This document shows positions 12,287 through 63,579 of a stretch of DNA of 64,000 nucleotides, one piece after another. The DNA comes from Chrysaora quinquecirrha. Lineage: Eukaryota > Cnidaria > Scyphozoa > Semaeostomeae > Pelagiidae. Within the stretch, counting starts at the first letter, position 1. The number at the start of each line of letters is the position of its first letter. Below the pieces are notes generated by a model. It saw only the letters and a program-made list of their open reading frames with translations, did not search any database and was not told where the DNA came from. A program made the position numbers and the translations under genes. The stretch is taken from contig JACTAT010000001.1 in the NCBI GenBank assembly GCA_014526335.1, positions 1,791,722-1,855,721 of the forward strand. The letters are read 5' to 3'.

Positions 12287-15200
12287 ATGGAGCTCCATCT
12301 TATTCGCCTTTGTGGATTTTTATTGCTGATAACTTTAACATTTTGTAACGCAAGCTCCGTAAACGAGAAATTATTGGTAAGCAAAGTGTCTCGAACAATA
12401 GATGCTTCTTCACAGCTAGTAAAAGTGAATTTGGAACTCGCTTTGGAAAATACAGATTCAAGTGGAGTCAACAGCTTTCTTCTTTGCGTCGATTCTGAGT
12501 TCACTGGCCATCTTGCTTATATTGGAGCCCACGTAAGCATTCGTTTTTTGTTTTTTTGATGTCAAAATTTCCAAAGTAAACCTATCATAAAAAGTAGGCC
12601 TATATTATAATTTATACTTTAAAATTTAGGTTAAATCTCTCCAAAACCTACAATCTAGATTGTAGATGGTAAAGATCATCATGCAATAGGAGGACCATCA
12701 CCTATTTGCCAACAGTGCAGTACTCAATCCATTCAGCAAATATCAAGTTGCTATTCTATTGGATAACAACTGCTTGATTTAATATCAAGATAACTTTTCA
12801 ATCACTTAAGCTATGGTTAAACTAGGAGACTTGTCATGCACATCACTGTATTTTCAGCGTGTTTCAAAGGGTGGCTGAACATGCAAGTGACAAGCGAGCA
12901 GCATGTCCCTCAAGTCATTTGCATGTCACAGAGGCAAGAAATGTTTATGTTGTCTCCAAGAAACATTTGCGTGTCTCTTGCTACAAGCTTTGTCAGGTGC
13001 TTCAAAGTTTCCAAGGTGGCTAAACTGGGAGACACTGATGGGGCATCAATGTCGCACACAACATGTCTCCCTGTTCAGCCAGGCCTTAAGTAACTATTTG
13101 CAAATGTAAGCATAACCATATCCAAAATGTAAGAATTGTCACTGCAGGAAAAATGGCACAAAAGCGTGTCACAATAAAAGCAACATTGAAGTTTTAAATC
13201 AAACACAGGAAAATGCTGTTTCACCATTGGATAAAATTTTATTGCAAATCAGAGCAAAATAGACAATAATGTAAAATGTGATACAAAATCATGACACCAT
13301 TCTTCATTGTAGCAGAAAATCATCAAATGTTGACTTAATTGGCTTTCTAATTGGCCAAGGTTTTGTTTTTTAAACACCTTTTACTGTTTTGACCATTGCA
13401 AATCGTTGGAAAATGAAGCCCTACCACCTGAAAAACATGATCAAATAGTGACTGAGAAAGCAAAAATTGATCTCCCTATTCAACCAAGCAGTTGTTACAT
13501 GGTGGAATAGACACTAATCAATTGCTAATTTGCTATCAATTTAAAAATTTTTCCAAACTGGCAAATTTCAAAGCAATGAGTTGTAAACCATGTGTTGCCA
13601 CATATTTTTGGAGAATATCAGCATTGTATTCTCAGGAGATTGAATTATTTTCTATAAGGGTTGTGTAATGTCTCTATCATTCATCTACAGTTAAAGTCCA
13701 AGAATGATGAAGATGATGCTAAACTAGATGTGAAGAAAGTTAATATTCCTGCACATAAGTAAGCTTATTAGATTTCAGCAGTTTTTAATTGCTTCTTTTA
13801 GTTTGTTTATTAAGACCCAAACCTCCAGTTTGCCTGCTGTATGTTGGTAATAGGTCAACTTGCCCCACCTACCTTAACATAGTCAAGTCGGACCTCTTTC
13901 AAGTCATGTTGCCCCATCTTCAAAGTCAACTTGCCCCATCTGTCAAATCAACTTGCCCCACCACTAAATAAATGATAGAAAATGATAAAATTGATTGAAT
14001 CTATCAGTGTGATGAAAGGGGGTTTGGTTGTGGAGCCTCCAACTTTATACATTTATAGTTCAATGGAGGCAAGTTGACTTTTGAGATGGGGCAAGTTGAC
14101 TTTGAAGGTGGGTCTAGTTGACTTTGAAAGTGGGGCGAGTTGACCTAAAGTGGGGCAAGTTGACAATGGGGCAAGATTGGTAGTGGAGCAAGTTGACTAG
14201 AAACCTGTATGTTTATGTTATTAATATATCTCTTTCTTCTTGCAGAGATGTAGATTTCTTGGAAGTAACATTGGCATCACCTCTTAAACCAGGCAAGACT
14301 GTCACTGTTGTTGTTGATGAAGTCTTCTCCAACATACTCACACCCTATCCTGCATCAATTGGTCAGTCTGACAAACAACTGGTTGTCTTGGAAGGAAATC
14401 ACTATGTCTATTCACCTTACTTAGTGAAAACACAAACAACCACTGTAAAGTTGTCTTCATCTTCTGTTGAAAGTCACAGTAAATTGAAACCAACAAGTAT
14501 CAATGATAGAGCTGTTACATATGGACCTTACAGCAATATCAAACCTTTCAGCAAAGATGCAATGAGAATTCACTATGAGAATAATTCACCATTCTGCTCA
14601 GTAAGTTTTGTTTGTTTTAGTTCCATTTATTGAAAATTCAAATTTGATTGCATGTCAATGGCACTGTATTTCTTTGATTGTAAGCCACAGCTTAAATTCA
14701 TTTTTGGCATGCTTCCTTGCTGCTTAAAATCAATGGCAGCTTCTAAGCAAGAGTCGCTTGCATTGATTTAAGCAAGGCTTGAAACCATTATAGCATTTTG
14801 ATTTAAACCTCAAAGATAAAACAAACTGTTTGCTATACGTTTAAAATGTTAGTTGTATTGAATCCAGGTATTTGCATGCTTCATGACACCTTACCCTACT
14901 TTGGCTTGTCGTTTTTGAAAGAAGGCAAATCTTCTGAAGTGAAATATTTCTGAATCAAAGGGAGAAATACAAGATGAAGATTGATAATAACACAAAATTT
15001 GTATGTTAAAAAAGTAGAATTTTTTGGGTTTTTCTAAATTCAGCATTTCTCTGTAAAGAAAGTGGAATCATCTCTGGAAAATAATTACTATATGGAGGTC
15101 CATGAATTTGATTGATAATGAAATTAGGAATCATGGAACATGGTGTTTAATTTCAAATTGTTTGCTCGCAGGTCCTTGAAATGACAAGATGGATTGAAGT

Positions 15201-18200
15201 TTCTCATTGGGGAAACATTGCAGTCGAAGAATCATTTACTGTAAAACACTCTGGTGCCAAACTCAAGGTGAGCTGACCTTTGTTATTCATTCATTGAAAC
15301 TCCATTGGTTTAAATAGCTCATAGGTATTGGTTGCATACAAAATGTTTCCATGCCATTAGGTCTCTTGTGTGTGGGGTATTAGGTTTATGTGAGGTGCCC
15401 TGCACAACTCCTTCTTGTTGTCAGACCAAAGCAAGGGAGTTTTGCCTCAGTGGTTGTGGCCTTTGCAAGTGCAAGACTATGGTTTTGAGCAGCAGCAAGT
15501 CCAGCCATTTGGATAACTTTGCCAAAGAGGTCAAAGATTAATTGCTTCCTTTGGATCTGAATTTAATCAAATCGTGTCAAAACTTGAAATTTACTTTTTA
15601 ATATTCACTAAAAATGCTCTTGCCTTTTACTAGGGAACCTTTTCGAGGTATGACTATCAGAGAACTCCGACCCATGCTGCCATCAAGTCACTCAAAGTTG
15701 CATTGCCAGCAGCTGCAAGAGATGTGTATTACCGTGATGCCATTGGTAACATTTCCACAAGTAACATGTTAATCCAAGAAGATGTTGTGGAGGTTGAGCT
15801 TAGGCCTAGATTCCCATTATTTGGAGGATGGAAGACACAGTATTACATTGGGTACAATGTGCCAGCTTATGAATACCTGTTCAAAAGAGGTATGTGTAAC
15901 AGTCGAAATTTCTTGTTTTTTGATACCTACAGTACTGCTTTCACATGGTCTAACATAGCTGATTGCGTATCATGCACAATCTTGATACCCCTCGATGCTT
16001 CTATAGTGGAGTTTTGCGGACCCCTCAATTGTCTATTGAGGGCTTCCGATCGAGACCTCCTCGATCCTTTTGCAGACCCCTTGATCACATCACGAGCTGC
16101 AAGGAGATTAGCCTATGTGGTCGTATTCAGTTGTTCATAAATGGGAGTTAAACTTACCCACAAGAAATGTTAGTCTTAATTTTCGTACAGATTTTAGATG
16201 CTTTTTTGAACAAAATTTAGTGTGAGGTTAAAGGCTTTAATTTTGTTAACTCCTTGATCAGTAACAATAGAGCAATTTCGAACTCCACGAAAGTGATCGT
16301 GTGCCCCTCGATCAACATAGCAGACCCCTCAATTGACATAGCGGACCCCTCCATAAAGCAAAGAGATTGCCTGGAACAATGTGTCTATCGCAGACCTTTT
16401 GATCTAAAGCTGTATCGAGACGTCCTTGATAGCATCATGGATCATGCGTGTCCTCCTCGATCTAGCAATGAAATGTTAGACCATACGATAGCAGTTGTAT
16501 GATTTTGCCTTTTCATGGACTAAATTTCAATATTGTCTGTTATAGGTGACAATTATGGTCTGAAGATGCGATTCATTGATCATGTTTTTGATGACTTCCT
16601 TGTTAAAGATTTGACAGTCAAAATTGTTCTTCCAGAGGGTGTCAAGTGAGTTTGTACTTTAAACCAATATTACTGCTAGGTTATTATCACTACTTTATGA
16701 GTATAAGGCTAATATCACTAAATATTTGTTCAAGTATTTGGGATAGCTAGATTGAGATTATACTTGCTATGACTGTTGCTTTTTCTAGGGATATCAAAGT
16801 TAAAACACCATTTGAAGTCAGCCAAGAGAAACAAGAGTTGCATCACACTTACCTGGATACTGTTGGAAGACCTGTAATTGTTTTGAAAAAGAAAGATGTT
16901 GTAGAAAACCATATTCAAGATATGGAGGTATGAAATATTCCTAAGCTAGTTCAATAAGCTTTGAATTAGGGAATTTAATGCGTAAAAGATGAGCATGGCC
17001 CAATAGCAGCACTAAGAATAATTTTTAACTTAAGTTTTTGGAGTTGTACAAAACTTCAAAATTTTGAGCAATAGCGGAAATATCTTTGGACATTCTTAAA
17101 AGTTTTTTCCGCCTGACACTCTTTATAATATAAACCACAAAAACAGACCAAAACAATTTACTAAGGCTGAATTTATACCCAGAAGTGGATCTAAATGCAT
17201 CAATCAGAAAATGAAGCCAAATTGGCATTGTGTTTCCAAGACAAATCAGCTTGACTTTGTTGGAAACAAAGCTTCAAGATCAATTGTAAGACTAATACGG
17301 TGACCAAAAACATTGTGTAAGTAGAACATCAGGGCAGTTTAATCAAGACAGAGCAGCTTTTTCATTTTTTCTTCTATACTTTAATTTCATTATCATTCAG
17401 GTTGTGAAATGCAGCAGGAAGACCGATAGAATTGGACTCTTTGCATTATTCTATTGGTCTTCCTACTGCATCCCGCAAGCTGATTGCTGTTGAAAACACA
17501 CTGCCCGTTCAGCTTTATAATAAAACATCCTGCATTGTTTTGAAAGCATGTTTCACCTTTAGGTATTTATTTTGACCAAGGAATGTTTCTAAAGCAAATT
17601 ACATGAGAATGAAACAAACATATTTTTCACAAAATCTTGACAAGAGAAGTTATTTATTTTGTAACTACAATCATAAAAACAAGTCTAACTTTTGTTGCTC
17701 TGCCTTTCTACTTCAGAATACCTCCACTACCCTTATTTTAACAAACTCTTGCTTTTCAGGTCCACTACAGTTTCCAAAGACTGCTGTTGCTTCAAGAACC
17801 ACTTCTTGTTGTTGGTGCTTTCTATTTCTTCTTCCTGTTGGTGATTATCCTTGTCCGTCTCGATTTTACAATTACCAAGGTTCGTCTAGACTTTCTTTCT
17901 TCTTTTGTCTTTAGCAAGATTAGAAAGCTTACAATACATTTTTTATTACACGAAATTAACGTTCCCCCAAGTAAATTTATTTTTTGGAATTTTCCCAAAT
18001 TTCAAGTATGCTTCAGTTGATAAAACTTAATTTGTGAAAAATTTTCTAAATATGAATGCAAGTTATCTCTGAATGCGAGTAGTGTAACATTCAGACCTAG
18101 CAGGAAATAGTAGCACCTCTTATGTGCACTCTGGGTATGTGGGAGACATTCAGATAGGGGGATTTTTATGTATTTTAGAGGAGGTATACAAGTAGGTATA

Positions 18201-20798
18201 ATTTTTCAATATTTTTTATACTTTGTGTGACACAGCATCTTTGGTTGCAGCCTCTTCGTAACACAAAGTAAAGTTCGCGAGTTTTTTTCTAGAACTGTGA
18301 AGGAACACTTTTTGTAATCAGCTATTTGTTGGTTACTTTCGCTTGGTTTTTAATTGATTTTCTTGTAATTTATCAGAGAACTATTGCCCTGCTTTTTGAG
18401 GCTGACGATTTTATTGTGTTCTTTTGCAGGATGCAGCAAGGGAATCGCGCATGAAGGCCGCTGGACTGCTTGAGGAGCTCCTCAGTTTGTTGGAAAAACG
18501 TAATAATTTCTGTGCCTCTTTCGATTCCGAGGTCAACAAATTCAAAGTATCACGTGACCAGACAAGCTTCAACAACACTCTGAAGAAGCTGAATGCTGAT
18601 TATACAGCGGCAAACAATAAAGTGGTTAGTCACCAGGCTGCCCTTCTCAAAGAAGACCCGGATGTTGGAGACAAGGTATGCGCAAATGCATTGAAATAAT
18701 CTTTTTTATTTATTTCTTCAGTTGCACCGAAAACATTACTGATCCATTTGTTTTCCCGTAAACATCGCTATGTGGTTAGAAACATTTAACATTTAAAAGT
18801 CAAACAAAGTGATCATTGTTTCCATAGAGATTGCTCAAAACTGAAGATTGATTGATAGTTGAAGGAAGAAAGGTAGAATAGTTCCACGAGTTGTAGTTTA
18901 CGCTCCTTAGGCTAATCTAATTGATATGTCGCGTAGAACGATGAGCATTAGGCCTTCAAACTCAATTTTGTCATGTTTATGGTTGTAGCTGTTGCTTAAG
19001 GCTGCTGATCCGGTTTTCTATAGAGTGGAAATTTATGTAATGAGTCTATTTCTATAAATGGAGGAACTGAAAACATTTTTTTTATCGCACGATTAAGGAA
19101 TAGTTTGTGACGTTGAGGATGTCAGCTTGACTCTTTTTAAATCCGAGTCATTGCAAGGGAGGCCTCACTTCTATCGACTTTGTTTATATTTGTAATAGCT
19201 ACAATTGTTTTTGGTTTTGTGTTTGAAAGTGTTGAAATTGTTTGTGGGTTGTTTGTTGCGGATTTCAAATCAAGGAACAGACTTTTCCATGTTTTCGCCA
19301 CTGGGTAGATTAGGCATTTTTCTCAGAAGCTCTGTGCACATGTGTTAGTTCATCCAGTACATCCGAACAGATAATCCGACTGACCTACTAGTTTAATCCT
19401 GTAAAAACCATTAGAAAAATTCAAGAGATTGATAAATCTCAATAAATCTCATCACAGAATGAAAACTTTTATTACCAAACAAGATTTCTTCAGAAGCAAA
19501 TTGTCAACGAAAGGCAAAAACATAAGGAAATTTTAAGAACATTTCTCGAAACAAATCAATACACTCAATCTTGTTCATAAGTTTTCAAATTCAGTGGTTG
19601 AAATTTCTCGCAATCGCTTTGATGAGATTTTGTGTTTTACCTAATGAGATTTTTTATCAAGTGCATCTTTTTCGTAGAAAGGTGTCCAGATGCATTTGAT
19701 AAAAATCTGATTAAGCAGTTTCGATAGTTTCGGATTGTTGGATTGTATGTGTTTTGCTGTGTTCGAAGGAAAATCTCTTAATTTCCTTATATTTTCTCGC
19801 TTTCTGTTAAACATTTCTCCATTTTAACATATTTTATTTGCTTTATGAGATTTCTCTTCTGGTGAAATTTCTTTTTTTTTCGTGAAATTTTATCCAATTT
19901 TTCGCCTCATAAGCCTATTTCTACACAGACGTCATATCAATATTGTAGAGTTTCCATGCATGTGCATGTCCAGTATATCTGGGATGCAACTGATATCGAG
20001 TTCATTCAAATACGATCGGTAAACGTAGCTGAATCGTACACATACTACACGAGTCTCGTGTTCCGCTTATATACTGTAATCTAGACCAACAACCGCAGCA
20101 ATTCGGTACACTGTTAGCAGATTTCTGACAAAAGCAACAACTAAAGATGGTAGCTGCGATAACTGGGACTCGTGAAATAAGTCTAGCTGAATCGAAAGAA
20201 CTGTTAATTGGTGCAGTATTGAGGGGCTGGGAGCGAATCTACGTCTTATGTCATTTGTCTTGGATAACACTGTATTGATGTTGATAAGATCTTCTTTAAA
20301 CTTCTCATCATTCTCTCCCAAAAAACATTACACCCTTATTTTGGGATCGATTTTTTCAGCACTTTATCACCCCCCCCGCCTACCCTACTCAAAACATGTT
20401 TTAAGTCCGTTGCTGGAAAGGGCTTCATGTGGTGAACTTTTCTTGTATTTAACTCAAGTAGCTTTTGAGATAGCTAACCAATTTGACCCAATTTTAAGCC
20501 AAGGTTGTTCTAAGGAAAAACTTGGAAATTACTAACGATGTTCACCATTGTAATTTTTCCTTTAATCATAAATTTCTTCTGTTCTGTGTTATTCATATTA
20601 TTCATTGTTTTAAAGCTTCAAGAGTTGCAAAAGAAAGAGAACGAAAGAAAACAACTGATTGATCAGTCAGTCCTTTTGGCTCAGAAGGTCGTCAGCAATA
20701 AGATTGGCAAACAGCAGTACCTTGACAGCAGCCAAAACAACCAACACAAAAGAGATCGTATCTCTGATGAAATCGAAGCAATCACAGCCTCACTTTGA
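12287..20798 (+). CDS. RPN1: Ribophorin I, subunit 1 of the oligosaccharyltransferase complex (complete)
   Basis: Non-catalytic subunit of the ER oligosaccharyltransferase, which moves the dolichol-linked glycan onto Asn of nascent proteins. Ten exons with consistent phases: 12287-12532, 13691-13758, 14246-14600, 15172-15267, 15634-15889, 16546-16645, 16789-16927, 17760-17879, 18430-18675, 20616-20798. The product is 602 aa, very near the usual ~607. It has a signal peptide, a long luminal domain with the family landmarks [42 protein letters not shown] and [10 protein letters not shown], one TM helix at about residues 436-455 followed by [10 protein letters not shown], and a cytosolic coiled region. 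An in-frame TAA sits two codons before the ATG, fixing the start. All splice sites are GT/AG. No frame damage is seen. Confidence 0.98.
13844..14200. repeat. Fold-back element of inverted CAACTTGCCCC repeats (RPN1 intron 2)
   Basis: The left arm repeats GTCAACTTGCCCCA about four times. The right arm carries TGGGGCAAGTTGAC about six times, its reverse complement. About 120 bases of unrelated sequence separate the arms. The outer ends (AGGTCAACTTGCCCC and GGAGCAAGTTGACT) pair. The element has no coding capacity. Confidence 0.75.
15975..16470. repeat. Degenerate short-motif repeat block in RPN1 intron 5
   Basis: The phrase GCAGACCCCTCAATTGACATAG and variants (GCGGACCCCTCAATTG, GCAGACCCCTTGATC, GCGGACCCCTCCAT) recur irregularly with CCTCGATC words. 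It looks like a decayed minisatellite or a repeat-built element. Open frames across it are incidental. Confidence 0.5.
16995..17500. repeat. Dispersed repeat (TTTCCGCCTGACA family) with a terminal hairpin
   Basis: It shares long blocks with sequences at 27200-27540, 36080-36400 (opposite strand) and 38450-38790, including the 'GACTAAGGC..AAT.TATACCCAGA.G' and 'CACCAATCAGCTT' words. At 17410-17480 GCAGGAAGACCGATAGAAT pairs with ATTCTATTGGTCTTCCTACTGC. The family is probably non-autonomous. It lies in RPN1 intron 7. Confidence 0.6.
20048..20184. repeat. Short MITE with ACACGAGTCTCG ends (RPN1 last intron)
   Basis: It begins ACACGAGTCTCGT and ends GGGACTCGTGAAATAAGTCTA, imperfect inverted ends. 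The interior carries 'CAACAACTAAAGATGGTAGC.GCGATAAC', shared with the copy at 48626-48716. Related ends occur near 29380, 42735 and 57335-57475. Confidence 0.6.
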
Positions 20799-20994
20799 GA
20801 CTTTCTCTAGCCTCTCTTTAAATTTTGAGTAAGATTATAACACTATGAGAAGATTTATGGTAAAATTTCGCATGAAAATTTTCGATACGATTAATTAGTA
20901 TTCTAACATAATTTAGAGAATATCAAATGTCTCTTTTTGTTTTTATTTCTCGAAACATTTTCAGTATTATTTTGCGTTATATTACGGCAAGATT

Positions 20995-21000
20995 AATAAA
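20995..21000 (+). terminator. Polyadenylation signal of RPN1
   Basis: AATAAA, about 200 bases after the RPN1 stop codon, is the first good signal downstream. Confidence 0.6.
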
Positions 21001-21600
21001 AACATGGTTTTTTGTCAAGACTCGGACGCGTGTCAGCAACTCCAGAATGTTTCAGTCTTCAAAATGGAAGTCCTGATAATATGACATTCTCGTATAATAG
21101 TAATTTAGACAATTTTCAGACACAGGAAACTAACCGCTTATTGTACCTAAACCGGATAATTCTTTTTATCGTTAAAACACTACGTTGCATACTTAATAAT
21201 GACGCTTCCAACGGTTTTGATATTTGACAAACTTCTAAGAAACTTTCAGTGCTCCAAATCTGAAAACGTTTAGAAATCGCAATGGATTGTACCTCGGGGG
21301 GGATCTGAGTCGCCGCAAATGAGTTCGGTGGACCAGACGATGTTCATTGTCCTTTGGATGCTTCTGAAGTAAAGTGAAAGCAATACTATCTGAACGATTG
21401 CCGTGGCCGCTAAAAGCCCAACTGTTTCCGTTGTTCCGACAGTTACAGGTGAAATAAGCTCGGCCTCAGCTCAGCGAATTTCATCGCATTTCCTATCCCC
21501 TTAAAATAGGCTTTATCAATATTTGGAACCGTTAAGGAGTTAATCGTCAGTTCGCACTTTTAAGTCGCACGTTTGTGATTTCATGATTTTACTGACTTTA

Positions 21601-21986
21601 AGCCCCGGGAGGGGGGACTTGACTTTTTAATGGACGGGGATGTGCCGCCCAGATTTCGGTAACCCACCCACTTATAATGTAAACCTTTGCAGAAACAGAT
21701 CCTATTTTATGAGTAAAAATAAGCGGAATATGAGAATAATAAGACTTTATTATTCTCATGTAGACCTTCTTATTGCTTGATATTGTACTACGAACATCTT
21801 TGGGGCGATTTTACCACTTTTCTGACCGAATTAAAGTTAAACTTTCGGCTTTTCTTCAATTTGCCACCCACTTTGATGGGGTTTTGGTTAAAATCATACC
21901 CATGTTTAGAGAATTTCAGGGCCAAAAACCCACCCATATGGGTGGCACGTACCCGTACCCAAATTATACTAAGTACCCCCCGGGCT
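21601..21986. repeat. DNA element with AGCCCCGGGGGG termini
   Basis: The left end is AGCCCCGGGAGGGGGG. The right end CCCCCCGGGCT is its imperfect reverse complement. The interior includes GGTGGCACGTACCCGTACCC. A diverged reverse-strand relative lies at about 56060-56170, within the D1-linker intron of the phosphatase gene, sharing the 'GAAATTCTCTAAACA.GGGTATAATTTTAACC' segment. I recall similar repeats as common in anthozoan genomes, but this was not checked. Confidence 0.55.
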
Positions 21987-22052
21987 ATAAGCCTACTTCA
22001 CGTTTAAAGTTCTCAACTCCAGGACCTATACAAAATCGCAACTCGCAACGCA

Positions 22053-22128
22053 GTCGAATAGATCGGATCTAAATCACACTCGAGTAGATCGGATAGTCGA
22101 ATAGATCGGATCTAAATCACACTCGAGT
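22053..22128. repeat. Short direct repeat
   Basis: GAATAGATCGGATCTAAATC followed by ACACTCGAGT occurs twice, about 43 bases apart. This is a two-copy tandem repeat upstream of the phosphatase gene. Confidence 0.7.
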
Positions 22129-22380
22129 CGAGACCGTGTTTACAAGGGATTGGATCCAAAATTGCTTGCGCTTCTTGAGGTCGGATCGAAAACGCTCCCG
22201 CGATCATATCATTTTGTTGCGAACATGAAAACGAATGAGCAATGCACGGCGTAATGAGCGCTTTTGGAAGCTTTAAACATCTTTGGAATTGTGTGAAATC
22301 GGAAAAGGCGTTTGAGTTGTAAGTTTGATTATTACCGCGTGGGTAATCGCGTCCGTACACTTTTTGACTAATTATGATAA

Positions 22381-22860
22381 TGACGTCATGTGTCTGACAA
22401 TGTGCAAAATAGATACCAAAAGACAGAGATTGTGAAATCTTCATCAATGCAGAGCAGAGCTTCATTAAAGAACTTCTCAAAAAAACTACCCTGGGTTCCA
22501 GAGCCCCTAAAAGGGTTTGGCGCAATAGGCAAAATATGTAAAAGAGAAGAAAGGATGAAAATAGAGAAATCTATTGTTCGTCCTTTCTACTCTGGTTATT
22601 TTTAAATTTTATAATTATCATATTTACAACTAAATTAAGTACAAAAATGTACTGTAAGTACAGTATGAACCAACCGGAAGGGTGAAGGTGACGCAATGAG
22701 GTGACGACCTTCCTTTCGTTTCCAGAAAAGAGGCTGTACGTCATCAACGCCTTCCTTTTGATTCGAAAAAGCAGACAGGGAATTTTTTCGAGAGGAAAGC
22801 AGTTTTCAAAATGTACATTCTGTATCATGTCTGAATGAAACTAGAGTAGCAGCCGAAAGA
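22381..22860 (+). promoter_or_regulatory. Candidate promoter region of the receptor phosphatase gene
   Basis: A perfect CRE palindrome, TGACGTCA, is at 22381-22388. An ETS-like ACCGGAAGG lies near 22673 and a further ACGTCATC near 22738. The region ends at the start codon and is not occupied by recognisable repeats. The assignment is an inference from motifs and position. Confidence 0.35.
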
Positions 22861-22866
22861 TAAAGA

Positions 22867-61444
<38,578 letters not shown>

Positions 61445-61475
61445 AAGAGGTATTTATCACTATTTTGTCTAAAAT

Positions 61476-61481
61476 AATAAA
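61476..61481 (+). terminator. Polyadenylation signal of the phosphatase gene
   Basis: AATAAA 32 bases after the TGA stop. Other A/T-rich signals exist further downstream, so a longer 3' UTR is possible. Confidence 0.5.
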
Positions 61482-62700
61482 AAACGGCGGACAATTTCGT
61501 AGAAATTTAGCCGAAGACATCTAATTGCTCTATGCTCTCTGCAAAGATTGATGTCGACGTGGAGTTGAGAATCGACCAAAAACTTCATAACAAAATTCCA
61601 CAAATAACTTTGCGTTAACTTAAACTTGAATTTGTAGATAAAAGTTAAATCGTTGTAAATAGGCTTTCCTTTTGATCACATCTATCACAACAATACTTTA
61701 TAAAATCAATATTTTTTATAAGAATTTGTGTTTTTATATTCAAGCATACATAGATTATGATTTACAGATAAACGATGCCCTTTGCTCTTAGTTAATATCA
61801 GATAGGCCTATATGATTTTTGTATTTATCGTTTATTTTTGAAAAGTTAAAGACTGTTAAAGCGCTGTAATTTGGACATAGGTAGCTTTATATTGTATTCT
61901 GATAATATTTTTTTCAAAATGTTTGTCTCTCGATATGTCTAAAGATTCATCAAGTCAACTCACTCCTCGCATTCACACAGTAAGAACCTTAAAGCAACAA
62001 CAACAACCATACGCACAACGAAATTTAATTGAAATTTAAATTTAATTTAAGTGCTCGGAGTATGTCAACCTACAATCGTTTTGACAAAATATGTTGAGAC
62101 ACTACCGAGTCATTTTGATTTGGGGTCTATGTCTTTGCCCCCCCCCCTTCATTTAATTACAGATTACACATTATCGCCCGAAATTGAATTTGGGGAGGGG
62201 GCCTAGGTGTGGCAATAAGATTTGAACGTGTTTTTTCAGTATTGTCTCAACAATTTCGTCCATGATTCTGAAAATTAACTATCTGAACGAAATCTTTCCG
62301 TAGACATTAAGGCAATAGACTGTAGTTGACTGTAGTTATATATGTAATATCTGCCGATAAAGTATGATCGGAGCATAAATAATTTTCTATACATAAATAT
62401 TATTTGATAAGTCGTTCCTATATCAAATCGTTAATGTATTCGGTAACTACTAAGCAAAAGGTTACAAATGTATAATGTTGTTTTGAAAATTCTTTTAAAT
62501 GTTGATTTCTGTATCATTCGAGTCATTCATTGCGATGAATATGATGTTAAGAGTTTGTTTCTGTCAACCAAGTTTGCGTACAATCAGTTTCTTATAAGAA
62601 ACCTACCTCGGGCTTAACGAAAGCATCCGGGTGAACTTGAAAATATTGCCTACGCTAAAAATGATCCAAATTTACCTAATGAAAATAATGTACAGAACCC
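61482..62700. other. 3' flank of the phosphatase gene
   Basis: AT-rich sequence with no gene seen. A run of C near 62137 and a short TATAAGAAACCTACCTC word near 62594 resemble a TA-MITE end. Confidence 0.5.
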
Positions 62701-62711
62701 GGGTTAAGTAA

Positions 62712-63460
62712 ACGTGCACGTCATTTTAATAAAAAACAAGATATACAATTTTTATACGTCATATCATAAAATCCTAAAATTTCTTCTCATAGCAGTGCAT
62801 GGTTGAAAACTTGTTAAAATAGGAAGCAAATTTCACTTTTCCGTGCTTCCAAAAGTTGATCTTAAAATAAAACCTGCACGTCATCAATAAACCACAAGAT
62901 TAGATACAGTTTTGCTCCTGTTTTTGTACGTCATAAAATTTCTTCTTATAGCATGGTGTAGCAGTGAGCTTAAAAACTTGTTAAAATAGGAAGCAAATTT
63001 CACTTTTCCGTGCTTCCAAAGTTGATCTTAAAATAAAACCTGCACGTCATCAATAAACCACAAGATTAGATACAGTTTTGCTCCTGTTTTTGTACGTCAT
63101 AAAATTTCTTCTTATAGCATGGTGTAGCAGTGAGCTTAAAAACTTGTTAAAATAGGAAGCAAATTTCACTTTTCTGTGTTTCCAATAGTTGATCTTAAAA
63201 TAAAACCTGCACGTCATCAATAAACAACAAGATTAAATACAGTTTTGCTCCTGTTTTTGTACGTCATAAAATGTCTTCTTATAGCATGGTGTAGGAGTGT
63301 GCTTAAAAACTTGTTAAAATAGGAAGCAAATTTCGTCTTCCCTATTGGTCCTATTTCCATCAGTTAATCTTGAAATACAATGTGTACGTCATTTAAATAA
63401 ATAATAAGATTTAATGCAGCTTTGCTCCTGTTTATGTACGTCATAACATTTTACCTTACA
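62712..63460. repeat. ~167-bp tandem repeat, about 4.5 copies
   Basis: The marker CTGCACGTCATCAATAAAC recurs at about 62875, 63041 and 63208, a period of 166-167 bases. Each unit also has TGTACGTCATAAAATTTCTT and AACTTGTTAAAATAGGAAGC. Outer units are more diverged than the central two, which are almost identical. It has no ORF. Confidence 0.92.
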
Positions 63461-63579
63461 GCAGTGCAGCTTGCTTTGCTTCTGTTTTAGTTATTAGTAG
63501 AGGGAGCCTACTTCCCCTCCACTAGCTATGGTCAAAATTTCTTATGTCGTGTAGCAGTGTGCTTAAAAAATTGTTAGGA

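Noticed and set aside
22112..22525. A 137-codon minus-strand frame upstream of the phosphatase gene
   Set aside because: It has no recognised domain, overlaps a direct repeat and the presumed promoter, and shows no splice or polyadenylation context.
62712..63460. CRISPR-like or regulatory-spacer array
   Set aside because: The whole 167-base unit repeats, with no unique spacers, so it is an ordinary tandem repeat.
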